Assembly (NCBI GenBank): GCA_032690845.1
Contig: CM064426.1
Location: forward strand, 66,328,403-66,392,402
Length of the DNA: 64,000 nucleotides
Origin: Eleusine coracana subsp. coracana
Taxonomy: Eukaryota; Streptophyta; Magnoliopsida; Poales; Poaceae
Direction of reading: 5' to 3'
Shown: in pieces, positions 46,070-56,016 of the stretch
Layout of the letters: each line of letters starts with the position of its first letter
Position numbering within the stretch: the first letter of the stretch is position 1
The notes under the pieces: generated by a model
What the model saw: the letters and a program-made list of their open reading frames with translations, nothing else
The model's database searches: none
What the model was told of the DNA's origin: nothing
Program-made: the position numbers and the translations under genes

Positions 46070-46226
46070 AAGATTTGGTGATCCTTGACTTCTCGACGAT
46101 AGCGTTAAGGGATAGGATCACAGGAATGTGCCAAAAGAGACGAAAAGGACAGTGATCATCAAGATAAGCATGGATTACAGCGTGATGTATGAGCTGAGGA
46201 AGAAGATTACTGCAACACCACCTGAT
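46070..46226 (-). pseudogene. UNC93-like paralogue, last-exon remnant
   Basis: On the minus strand it reads VAVIFFLSSYITL, stop, SMLILMITVLFVSFGTFL, matching IAVIFFLSPTITLQAMLILM of the complete gene's last exon. It carries at least two in-frame stops. The match ends abruptly at 46226, where a copia LTR begins, at the codon position before the CQTFSCAK-equivalent DNA of the complete gene. The rest of this exon would lie beyond the retrotransposon block. Confidence 0.85.
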
Positions 46227-47227
46227 TGTTATGTTGGATAAATTAACACTTTTAATTTTATATTAATCTAAAAATAAATCATAAATATGATTAACAGATT
46301 GCATGATGAACTAGACAAATATACGCAAGATCTAAATAGGTTTATAAGGCGAGACAAAAGCATATCATCTATAATACTAACAACATCCATCATAAATAAA
46401 CACACCACAAAAACTAGTATGGAAGATATGGTTTGAGATGAGAGTACATACGTTTCTTTCTGGACTGGGTAGAGGAGGCGGTGACGGCAGCACCGTCACG
46501 TTATTGGTGACGATGTGTGAGATCGACTCGACAATGAGAAAAATGAGCCGTGGTGACGAGTTTGATGAAGAAGAGGAAGCGATCGAGCAGTCACACAAAG
46601 TACTTCTCAAAATTCTTATTCGCCATCTCCCGGTGCAGGATTGCAGAGGACGATGGTTACAGAAATCTGCTCTCCCATTCGTCGGTGCATGCTGACGATC
46701 AGGATGGAGAAGTCTTGGCGACGCAACAGTAGCGAGAGGCAAAACGCTAGGTGATTGCGTGATATAATTTATGGTGGTACCCGTATATATTTATAGGAAG
46801 GTTGGGCGTCACACAACCGAGTCGGTTTTTATAATCAAATATATAAAAAACACAGTAAAAAGAAAGTGCAAAAGAAAGCCGCACCCCCACGAGACAATGG
46901 ACCGAATTTCGGCGGACCATTCACATAGGTGATGCGCGGCCGCGCTCATCGCCCATGCTCACGCTCACGCCCCGTCTGGCCTGGCCCGGCCCGACGAGGC
47001 GAGACGAGGCGAGCGAGTGCGCACATGTGTTCTTCCTTCCTTCCTTCCATCCACACACTTACAATTGCAATAGATATTAGAGCAACCAACCTTATAAGTT
47101 GGACTCCCTCCACCTCCACTAGTAATATGGGACTAAACCTTTGCACTTCCATCACTCATGAATGGGCCTTTGAGATTTTCAGAAATTATTATGAATATTA
47201 ATGGGCTAAACCCATATAATTCCAGCA
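46227..47227 (-). repeat. 3' LTR of outer copia element
   Basis: About 1 kb; on the minus strand TGCTGGAATTATATGGG to CCAACATAACA. A TATA box (CCTATAAATATATA) is near 46790. A polypurine tract GGTGGGGGAT adjoins it at 47228-47237. TTCC repeats lie near 47030-47050. Confidence 0.85.
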
Positions 47228-48376
47228 ATCCCCCACCAGATTTCAAAGTCTCAGCTAGACTTTGCCTCACCTCACTGTTGTTTAATGTACCAGTATTTTT
47301 AGTGGGGACTGTTAAGTTAAACTTCGACCTAAAATAATAAGCTATACTCATTCACAACTTGAACAATGGACTACGCTTTGAATTACAAGTTTTGTGCCAA
47401 CAAGTTTTACTTACTATCATAACTGATACTAGATCTTTAGTAAGCTTCTTCGTGGGTGGAGCATATAGGTCATACTCTCTTGGTCTTTCATAAACTTAAT
47501 AGAGATCACTCAAATCTTACAGATTGTGATCTTACAACAATCGGACTCATATAGGTGTATTCATTTAAAAATGTTTTGTAGGACACCATCTTCGCTATTT
47601 AAAGCCAACTAAATACATTAAGGCAACAACCAACCCGTCATACAGATATCGAGCATAATGCATCATTTCTCGAGTGGGTTATAAAAATGTTACTCTCATG
47701 CTAACCAATAGCTTGTTCTTCCCAGGTCCTACTTCACGGGATCTCCGATCACATAGGTTGGGTTACCACTATGGAATAGCACATATGGGTCTCATACCCA
47801 TCTCCTTCGATGCACTGTCTATCACATTACGTGACAACCCCTTGGTGAATTGATCTGCTAGGTTCTCATCAGTTAAAATATATTCTACTGATATGACTCC
47901 GGAGTTTTTCATTTTCCTGATAGATTTCAAACGTCTCTTAATATGTCTTGATGACTTTATATTGTTCTTAGAATTGTTCACTTTGACTATCACAGTTTGA
48001 TTATCACAATTCATGAGGATTATCGGCACATATTTCTCGATAATAGGCAAGTCCATAAAGAGCTCAACTGTAGCTGTATCTAGTGCGGTAAGCTCTGCTT
48101 CCATGGTAGACCTTGTCAAAATGGTCTGTTTACATGATCTCATGAAACAACAGTACCACCAAGAGTAAATGCATATCACTTGTGGCATACAACTCATCAG
48201 CATCAGATATCTAATTGGAATCATTATATCCCTCTAGTACTGTTGGATATCCATAATAATGAATTCCATAATCTATCGTACCAACTAAGTAGTGCAATAT
48301 CCGCTCAAGCGCACGCCAATGATCATCCCCCGGACAAGAAGTAAACCGGCTCAGTTTGTTCATAACAAACGAGATG
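47228..48376 (-). pseudogene. outer copia RNase H and 3' region
   Basis: The minus-strand frame 48224-47769 has STMEAELTALDTATVELFMD, ILMNCDNQTVIVKVNNSKNN and DENLADQFTKGLSRNVIDSA, the C-terminal RNase H motifs of copia. Sequence 48432-48230 adds MNKLSRFTSCPGDDHWRALE. Stops separate the pieces. Confidence 0.88.
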
Positions 48377-49793
48377 TGAAAGTGCCTAGAGAGGGGGGGG
48401 GGGTTGAATAGGCAATTATCCCTGAAAACCACTTAATAATAAAAGTTAAATGCGTAGTGTCAGACTTGTCTGATGATTGTGAGGAAAGTCCAATGAACTT
48501 GTCCAATGGCACGTGATTGAAAAATAGATCGGCCGATTAAAACTTCAAACTAGTGCAAGGCAAGCTAGGAGCTAGTAATTATAAGGTAGAGGAAGCTATA
48601 GAAATAAGGAGAACAACTAGCAAGCAACCTACACAAGTTAATTAGAGGAATAAGAAGCAAACCCTAACTAGCAAGTTATGAGCAAAAACAAGTAAATGAC
48701 AACAAAGTAAGAGGAGACAAGAAAGACACAAGATTTATTCACCGAAGTTCAGCTTCACAAAGAAGCCTACATCTCCGTTGAGGGATCCATAAAGGACTGG
48801 GTTTTTTTCAACCCTAACCTCTCCAAGTGACCACAAAGATTGAACTTGGCTTTCCACTAGCAATCTCCACGAAGGAGGGGTCAGTACAAACTTCCCGATG
48901 CGTCACCACACAAGTCGGGAGCTCTACGGACACCTCTAACCGTCTAGGGGATGCATCCCTAAGAGTAACAAACACAAGAGTGGTCGGCGGTGAGGATGAA
49001 CCAAAAGTTCAAGAGAGTGGAAGCTTGGAGTCGATGGAGCTCTTCAATCTTCTCTCAGTCCCTTCACAAATCAAGATTGGAAGCAAGAGAGGAGAGTTGG
49101 GGAGAGCAAAGTGAGCTTGAGAGTGTTTTTGAGTGGAATGAGTGACTCTCCTGCCAAGGGACGAAGTGGAGGTCTATTTATAGCCCAAGGAGAGAAAGAG
49201 CTATTTGGATGGGTATTTCTCAGATCTCCATCGGACTTGTCCGATGAAACAAGGTGGCGAAGCTACTAGAGTCCGATGGACTTGCCCGATGCCTCGGACA
49301 AGTCCGATGGCTAGGGTTTGGCACAACTTCTGTACTCCGACAAGGATGCCTGATGGGTCAGACTCGCTGGTCATCGGACAAGTCCGATGGCCGTTGGACA
49401 AGTCCGACGACACAGGTTGCCGCAGGTACTAGAGTCCGATGGATCAGACAAGTCCGATGATTTTTCACTAAAAAACTATTTTGGCTATGAAAAAAAATGG
49501 ATTTTGCTCTTAGTTCATCATTGCTTCACACATTTGTGTCCCTCTTAATAGTATGACATTTCCTATACTCAAGATAAAAAATAAAAACTCCATGAGCTTC
49601 ATTCTTGAGCATATTTTTTAATTTCATCTTTGAAACACTTTTTCAATCTTCTTTTCTCCCCTTTTTGTTTCAACGCATATTACCACCAATCTTTGGAACA
49701 TTTCTACACACATGCTCATTAAAAGATTAGTCCATTCTTAATTGTATTGGCGTCAATCACCAAAATAAAATTAGGGGCCTAGATGCACCTTCA
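48377..49793 (-). repeat. Sirevirus 3' LTR (1417 bp)
   Basis: On the minus strand it starts TGAAGGTGCATCTAGGCCCC and ends CTAGGCACTTTCA. A G run at 48392-48401 adjoins the end. It contains an array of CATCGGACTTGTCCGATG-type palindromes (48460-48473 and 49229-49460). It has 400 bp (48445-48844) missing from the 5' LTR. Confidence 0.95.
49229..49460. promoter_or_regulatory. palindrome array in Sirevirus LTR
   Basis: CATCGGAC-NN-GTCCGATG palindromes occur at 49229-49246 and 49372-49389. Variants lie near 49270-49310, 49393-49408 and 49442-49460. The equivalent array in the 5' LTR is at 58740-59020. Palindromic LTR repeats are known from Sireviruses and are suspected transcription or integration control sites; function here is inferred. 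Confidence 0.75.
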
Positions 49794-49808
49794 ATCTCCC
49801 CCTTTTTG
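49794..49808 (-). other. Sirevirus polypurine tract
   Basis: The minus strand reads AAAAAGGGGGAGAT directly before the 3' LTR. Confidence 0.92.
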
Positions 49809-50282
49809 GTGATTGATGACAATACAACTAATATTTCAAACAAAATAATGATGGAACAATTTGTGAGGAGCTCCCCCTCATTGTGTGCATAAAAAGAATT
49901 GGAAAATGAACAACAAGTGCACATATTTATAGAAAGGTATGAGAGCTCCCCCTAACACTATGCATCCATGATGATTTGCAATGGTTAAGCATATGGATAT
50001 GAAATTGAGATAATGCACACAAATGCATCTAGAAAGTGAAAGCGAACAATACACCATTACAAGAGATATGAATGGCACACAAACTCGTTAAGCATAAATA
50101 GAGAGTTTTACAAGCACAATAAATAACCAAGTTTTGAAAGCCACACGATACAACCAAGCAAATAAGAATTGTCCATCAATCTCACAACTCACTAATTAGA
50201 AAAAAAAAGATAGATTCTTCTCCCCCTTTGGCATCAAGACACCAAAAAGGGAGAAAAGAGCGGGTAGAAGGTGATGAAATCT
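49809..50282 (-). other. Sirevirus untranslated region after ORF3
   Basis: Between the ORF3 stop and the polypurine tract there is AT-rich sequence with several short GGGGGAG-type purine runs on the minus strand (for example near 49870, 49945 and 50220) and no coding frame. Confidence 0.6.
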
Positions 50283-51877
50283 CTACTCCTCATCATAGTC
50301 CTCGTCATCATCATCCTCATCGCCTTCTTCTTCTTCTTCTTCTTCTTCTTCTTCTTCTTCTTCATATTGAGCGGGAGCTTTTCCCTTGCGCTGGCGAAGA
50401 TCATAGGCGGCGGGATCTTCTTCTTGCTCTTCTACTTCCTCTTCTTCCTCATCAAAGCGGACATGTTGCCCACTAGAGCCAGCTCCAGTGCCAAATTGAG
50501 GAGGTAGAGGATAGTACCCAAAATAGTTCAACTTCTCTGTTGAGAAGTTGGGAATGGGGTCCTGTAATGCAGGTGGGTAAGAGTCTTCAGCCGGAGGAGA
50601 TGGAGGTGGGGGAACTTCACATTCCATCTTTTCCATGATGATCTTTTGGTTTCTCTCAATGACATCCATCCTTTGGTTAATGTTTCCGCACATGCCAAAA
50701 AGAGACTTGAACATCTTCATTATTCCACTTCTCTTCCCACGAGATGGTGGAGGTGCACATGAGGAGCCGGTGGCCCTAGAGGGACCTCTAGGAATCTGAG
50801 GGGATGGAGCAGAGGACGGCGGCTGAGATGCACCAAAGAACTGACCAGAGGAGGTGTCAGGAGTCCAATTAGAAGGAATCTGAGGTTTGAGACTCAGATG
50901 CTTCATGTCCTTTTTGAAAGTCAATCCTGAGACCTTCTTAATCATATACATGATGTGCGGGGCATATCCACAAGCATGCTTGGGAGAGATGGAGATGTCC
51001 TATATCTCCTGATAGACATAGTCAAAGGCATCAAACTTTTGATTCCCATGAATCCAGTGCAAGATATCCCTCTCATAGGCAGGAATGCGGTCAGAGTTGC
51101 CACCTCTTGGAGCCAAAGTGCTCCTGTAGATCCTGAACAAGACTGAGAAAAAGGGTAGCAAGCCATTTGAGTTGGGAGGGACACTGTTCTCCGGATCCAT
51201 GTACATATGCCTCATGTCCTCATCACTCATGTAGCTGCCCGAGTGATTCTTATGCTTTGCCTTGCGTGAGCTTTTGAGTCCTATCATGGAAGCAAACTGG
51301 TTCAAGGTGCAGCTGTACTTAGTGCCATTTGTCATCCAAACCATAGATTTGTCATCCTCAAAGTACACGGTGGAGAAGAACTGAGAAATGATTTCCTTGT
51401 TCCAAGAGTACTGGAGAGACAGGAACGTCTTAAGACCATGATGCTCAAAAGCAGCTCGCACTTGGTCGAATAGCGGATGCTTCTTTGACTTCATACAGTC
51501 CCAATCCAACCACTTGCTCTCAACAACAACATTCTTCATGCGGAGGTAGGTGGAGCGGTACCAATCCGCATGGAAATGAGCATGAAAACGAACATCAGTA
51601 GCTTCCTTCTCATGAGCATAGTAGTTGACCAACCTAGCATCAGTGCATGTCTCAAGGGAGGCATGGAAGAAGTTCACAAATCAGAGTTGTGCACTTCGGA
51701 GGGAGGATGCATGACTCTGTCAAGCTCTTCGGACTCAGCTGACTCCTCTCTTTCAGTTGGTTGTTGGAGATAGGTGCGCCGAACGCGCTTGGCTGTGACT
51801 TTATTTCTCTTTGGTTGGCTTTGACCTTGATCATCACTAGCTTTGGTCCTCTTCTCCCTCAACGGGGATGCTTCCAC
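50283..51877 (-). pseudogene. Sirevirus third ORF with acidic C-terminal tail
   Basis: Read on the minus strand from 51877: MEASPLREKRTKASDDQGQS and a basic region (KRNKVTAKRVRRT). A frameshift near 51670 moves to NFFHASLETCTDARLVNYYA. Next is a domain with KSKHPLFDQVRAAFEHHGLK-like and YSWNKEIISQFFSTVYFEDD motifs, then an in-frame TAG at 51000-51002. The same frame then runs through a Pro-rich linker to DLRQRKGKAPAQ and a Glu/Asp-rich tail encoded partly by a GAA-type microsatellite (50320-50365). The middle resembles the plant-transposon-associated domain found in extra ORFs of several LTR retrotransposons. It occupies the env-like position, but I see no signal peptide or membrane span, so an envelope role is not supported. 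Confidence 0.75.
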
Positions 51878-51987
51878 ATCCGATATGCTGGCAATAGGAG
51901 AAGCAACAAGTCAGAAGAGAGATAAAAGAGAGGAAAAAGGGTGAGGAGAAGTAGTGAAGGACTTAGACTTTTGGAGGAACTGCAAGT

Positions 51988-52460
51988 CATCGGACATATC
52001 CGATGATCATTGAACTTGTCCGATGACTCGCAGTTTCTTCAAAAACCTAGATCCTCCACAAATCCACCTACCACTAGTGACCAAACTTTGTCTACTCCAT
52101 CTACAACATGCTAGAAGCTATCTCCATGGATCAAAAGTGCAAGGAAAAAGATTTGGATACTAGCATTACCCTAGAACCCTAACCCTAAGAGAGAGAGAGA
52201 GAGGGAAATAGGGGAAAACCTAGCAAAACGATGGGGGATCCGACTTTGCCGACGGAGGAGGACCTCTTGGCCTCCAAACTTGCTCCAAGGGATGGTGGGA
52301 GAGGGAGATCGCCTTAGGGACACCTTTGGGGGAGTTCTTGAGGAGAGAGAATGTGAAGGAGGTGAATGAGGGGGTGTTGATTGAAGGGGTAAGTAGGGCT
52401 GGGTTAAAGGGGTGAAAACTGGACCATCGGACTTGTCCGACCCTCCGGACTTGTCCGACG
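51988..52460. promoter_or_regulatory. LTR-type palindromes inside the element, before ORF3
   Basis: CATCGGACATATCCGATG at 51988-52005, CATTGAACTTGTCCGATG at 52008-52025, CATCGGACTTGTCCGA at 52425-52440 and TCCGGACTTGTCCGACG at 52444-52460 repeat the LTR palindrome in the spacer between pol and ORF3. A regulatory role for ORF3 expression is inference. Confidence 0.65.
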
Positions 52461-52714
52461 CTAGAGAGAACGGATGCAACAGATTCTCAGCCGAGATGGG
52501 ATTGGAAATTTTCAAAAAAAGTTTTGATGGACAAAAAACAATCTTGACAACATTTGGTCAGCCAACAATCAACAATATATAACAATGACCATATTTTGAC
52601 AAGATTTGATCTAGCGATAAAAAACCAATAACAATAGCACAAATAATAGGTTTTTGACATAAAGCAATAGGTTTTGTACTACCAAAACAATCACCATTCA
52701 GATGTGCACATCCT
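52026..52714 (-). other. spacer between pol and ORF3
   Basis: Non-coding, with a GA tract at 52191-52204. It is G/C-richer near 52240-52340, where a minus-strand reading SPSPTIPWSKFGGQEVLLRR is not clearly a gene. Confidence 0.45.
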
Positions 52715-54253
52715 CTACATCACATTGCTAGAGTCAAGAATATTTAGTTCACTCCTAAGATAGCAAAACCTTTTCTCATCTAGTGGCTTGGTGAATATAT
52801 TGGCTAGTTGATCTTCGGTTCTCACATGACTCACTTCTATATCCTCCTTGATAGAATGATCTCTCAAAAAATGATGGCGGATATCTATATGCTTTGTGCA
52901 CGAATGCTCAATGGGGTTATAAGCAAGCTTTATGGCACTCTCATTATCACATAGGAGTGGAACACGGTTCAACTTGTAACCGTAGTCCCTTAGAGTTTGT
53001 CTCATCCAAAGTAGTTGTGCACAACAACTACCGGCTGCAACATACTCCGCTTCAGCGGTGGAAAGTGTAACGGAATTTTGTTTCTTAGATGACCATGACA
53101 CTAGGGACCTACCCAAGAATTGGCACGTCCCGGAGGTGCTCTTTCTATCTACCTTATCCCCGACATAATCCCCATTGGAATAGTCTAAAAGGTTGAACTT
53201 TGAACCCTTGGGGTACCAAAGCCCTAGGTTGGATGTATGAATCAAATATCTCATGATTCTTTTAACGGCCACCATGTGACACTCCATAGGAGCGGCTTGA
53301 AAACGTGCACACATACACACACTAAGCATGATATCGGGCCTAGATGTACAAAGATAAAGCAAAGAGCCTATCACGGAGCGGTATACCTTTTGATCAACGG
53401 GTTTGTCCTTTTTGTTAAGGTCAATGTGTCCATTTGTTGGCATAGGAGTTTTGATGAGCTTGGCCTTGTCCATGTCAAACTTTTTCAGTAAGCCTTGAGT
53501 GTACTTGGCTTGACATATGAAGGTGCCCTCCTTGAGTTGCTTCACTTGGAAGCCTAGAAAGTATGTCAACTCCCCCATCATGGACATCTCAAACCTCTTG
53601 GTCATTATCTTGCTAAACTCATCACAAAAGATTTGGTTAGTCGAACCAAATATAATGTCATCGACATATATTTGGCACACAAAGATATCATTGCTAAAAC
53701 GCTTGGTGAAGAGGGTTGCATCGGCCTTGCCAATGACAAAACCCCTTTTAATAAGAAAATCTCTAAGGCATTCATACCATGCTCCTGGAGCTTGCTTAAG
53801 CCCATAGAGCACCTTATGGAGCTTGAAAACATGATTAGGATACTTTGGGTCTTCAAAGCCTGGTGGTTGCTCCACATACACCTCTTCCTTGATTGGCCCA
53901 TTGAGGAATGCACTTTTCACGTCCATTTGGTACAACTTAAAATCATGGTGAGTAGCAAAAGCAAGTAATATTCTAATAGATTCAAGCCTTGCTACGGGGG
54001 CATAGGTTTCATCAAAATCCAAACCTTCCACTTGTGAATACCCCTTTGCCACGAGCCGTGCCTTGTTTCTTGTCACAACACCATCTTTATTTTGTTTGTT
54101 GCGAAACACCCATTTGGTGCCCACAACATTCTTGTTCTTTGGCCTTTCCTCCAATATCCACACTTCATTTTTTGTGAAGTTGTTCAATTCTTTTTGCATA
54201 GCCATCACCCAATCCGAATACTCAAGTGCTTGTTCTACCCTAAATGGCTCCAT
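52715..54253 (-). CDS. Sirevirus reverse transcriptase and RNase H, open frame
   Basis: This is the intact 512-codon 3' part of pol. RT motifs: NEVWILEERPKNKNVVGTKW, ARLVAKGYSQVEGLDFDETY, YQMDVKSAFLNGPIKEEVYV, LYGLKQAPGAWYE and the catalytic IYVDDIIFGS with both Asp. RNase H follows with SSKKQNSVTLSTAEAEYVAA, LCDNESAIKLAYNP and TEDQLANIFTKPLDEKRF near the end. It normally forms part of one gag-pol polyprotein that copies element RNA into DNA in cytoplasmic particles. It has no start of its own; upstream stops now separate it from integrase. Confidence 0.93.
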   Translation of the reverse strand: MEPFRVEQALEYSDWVMAMQKELNNFTKNEVWILEERPKNKNVVGTKWVFRNKQNKDGVVTRNKARLVAKGYSQVEGLDFDETYAPVARLESIRILLAFATHHDFKLYQMDVKSAFLNGPIKEEVYVEQPPGFEDPKYPNHVFKLHKVLYGLKQAPGAWYECLRDFLIKRGFVIGKADATLFTKRFSNDIFVCQIYVDDIIFGSTNQIFCDEFSKIMTKRFEMSMMGELTYFLGFQVKQLKEGTFICQAKYTQGLLKKFDMDKAKLIKTPMPTNGHIDLNKKDKPVDQKVYRSVIGSLLYLCTSRPDIMLSVCMCARFQAAPMECHMVAVKRIMRYLIHTSNLGLWYPKGSKFNLLDYSNGDYVGDKVDRKSTSGTCQFLGRSLVSWSSKKQNSVTLSTAEAEYVAAGSCCAQLLWMRQTLRDYGYKLNRVPLLCDNESAIKLAYNPIEHSCTKHIDIRHHFLRDHSIKEDIEVSHVRTEDQLANIFTKPLDEKRFCYLRSELNILDSSNVM

Positions 54254-54355
54254 AGAAGAGACAAAAGAGTAATGTTCACAAAAATTACTAACTCGAGATC
54301 TAGTGATTACCCCCTTGTCAATATCTCCAAGAATTTACTCGACGGGGTGATCATG

Positions 54356-55882
54356 TTATACACTTTGATGCACTCTTGGGTGTGGTGGATGTGATCTTCC
54401 TTGACCACCATCTCTATCAACCTCTTGATCATGTCTTTGAGAATCATCACTTGATGTTTGTTCATGATCCCCAACATCTTGATCTTGACCACTTGCATGA
54501 TTGATTTCTTCATTTTCATGATGTTGATTTTGTCTTGAGGGGGAGAGTTGACTTTCAACACTTGATGTTTCTTGTGGTCTCACATCACCAATGGCCATCC
54601 TTTTTATTGCATTTCTAGGAGCTTCATTATCTACATCATCAATAGCAACTTCCTCCTCTTGAGAGCCATTAGATTCATCAAATGTCACATCACGTGAAAT
54701 TTCAACACAACCGGTGGTTTTGTTGAACACACGATAGGCATGAACATTTGATCCATAACCAAGCAAGAAACCTTCATCAACTTTTAGAGCAAACTTTGAA
54801 GTCTTGGGTTTCTTGTTTAGCATAAAACACTTGCTCCCAAAGACACGAAAGTAGGAAATATTAGGCTTGTTACCAGTTAGTAGCTTATATGGTGTTTTCT
54901 TCAAGAGTCGGTGGAGATATAACCGGTTGGAAGCATGGCATGCGGTGTTGACGGCTTCGACCCAAAAACGGTCGGACGTCTTGTATTCATCAAACATTGT
55001 TCTTTCCATCTCAATGAGTGTACAGTTCTTTCTTTCGACCACTCCATTTTATTGAGGGGAGTAGGGTGCCAAAAATTCATGCTTGATTCCTTCTTCATCA
55101 AGGTACTCTTCAACTTGAGTATTCTTGAACTCGATGCCATTATCACTTCTTATCTTCTTGATCTTCACTTCATATTCATTTTGTGCTCTCCTCATGAACG
55201 TCTTGAGCACATCTTTCACTTCACCTTTATCATGCAAAAAGAACACCCACGTGAAGCGAGAAAAATCATCAACAATTATAAGACTGTATTTGTTACCGCC
55301 AATGCTTATGTAGGAGACGGGTCCGAAAAGATCCATGTGCAACATCTCCAATGGTCTTGTGGTGGTCATCACGTTCTTCGCGGGGTGTGATGCTCCAACT
55401 TGTTTTCCCGCTTGACAAGCACTATAAAGTCTATCTTTCTCAAAGCAAACATCGGTTAGTCCTATGATGTGGCCGCCCTTTTGGAGTTTGTGAAGATTTC
55501 TCATACCAACATGGGCAATCCTTCTATGCCACAACCATCTCATGTTCGACTTTGCTAATAAGCATGTACCAAGTCTAACCTCGTCCGTGGAGAAATCCAC
55601 AACATAAAGCTTTCCTTTAAGCACACCCTTAAAAGCAACCGAGTCATCACTCCTCTTATAGACGGTCACACCATATTCGTTGAACAAGCAATCATAGCCC
55701 ATTTTACAAAATTGTGAGATGGACAAAAGATTGAAGTCAACATGATCAACGAGCATAACCTTAGAAAGAGAATACGAGGGAGTGAGAGGGACTTTACCAT
55801 ACCCTAGTACTTGTCCCGTTCCGTTGTCACCAAACGTGATGTACTCATTGTTGTTGTGACTTGGCTCAAATGACTTGAACAT
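54356..55882 (-). pseudogene. Sirevirus integrase region
   Basis: From 55882 the frame shows SMGKV-type pre-integrase sequence, then LWHRRIAHVGMRNLHKLQKG, CQAGKQVGASHPAKN, the catalytic LHMDLFGPVSYISIGG and FSRFTWVFFLHDKGEVKDVL, then KIRSDNGIEFKN. A TAA at about 55046 replaces Gln in the motif PQ-NGVVERKN. The frame continues to 54356, ending in acidic, His-rich sequence. One point mutation thus breaks an otherwise clear integrase. Confidence 0.9.
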
Positions 55883-56016
55883 CTTTTAGTCTCCGGTCAT
55901 ATGATTAGTGCATCCACTATCAATTACCCAATTTGACCCTCCAGAGATATAGTCCTACAAAATAAGTTAAGCTTTGTTTTTAGGTACCCAAATTTGCTTG
56001 GGTCCTTTCACATTAG
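55883..56016 (-). pseudogene. Sirevirus protease region
   Basis: The minus strand reads GPKQIWVPKN, a stop, then WVIDSGCTNHMTGD, the retropepsin active site, and another stop before the pre-integrase frame. Two nonsense changes lie within about 100 bases. Confidence 0.8.

Noticed and set aside
50271..50507. Plus-strand frame with a long Phe/Leu run
   Set aside because: It is the reverse of the GAA-type repeat encoding the Glu tail of the Sirevirus third ORF.
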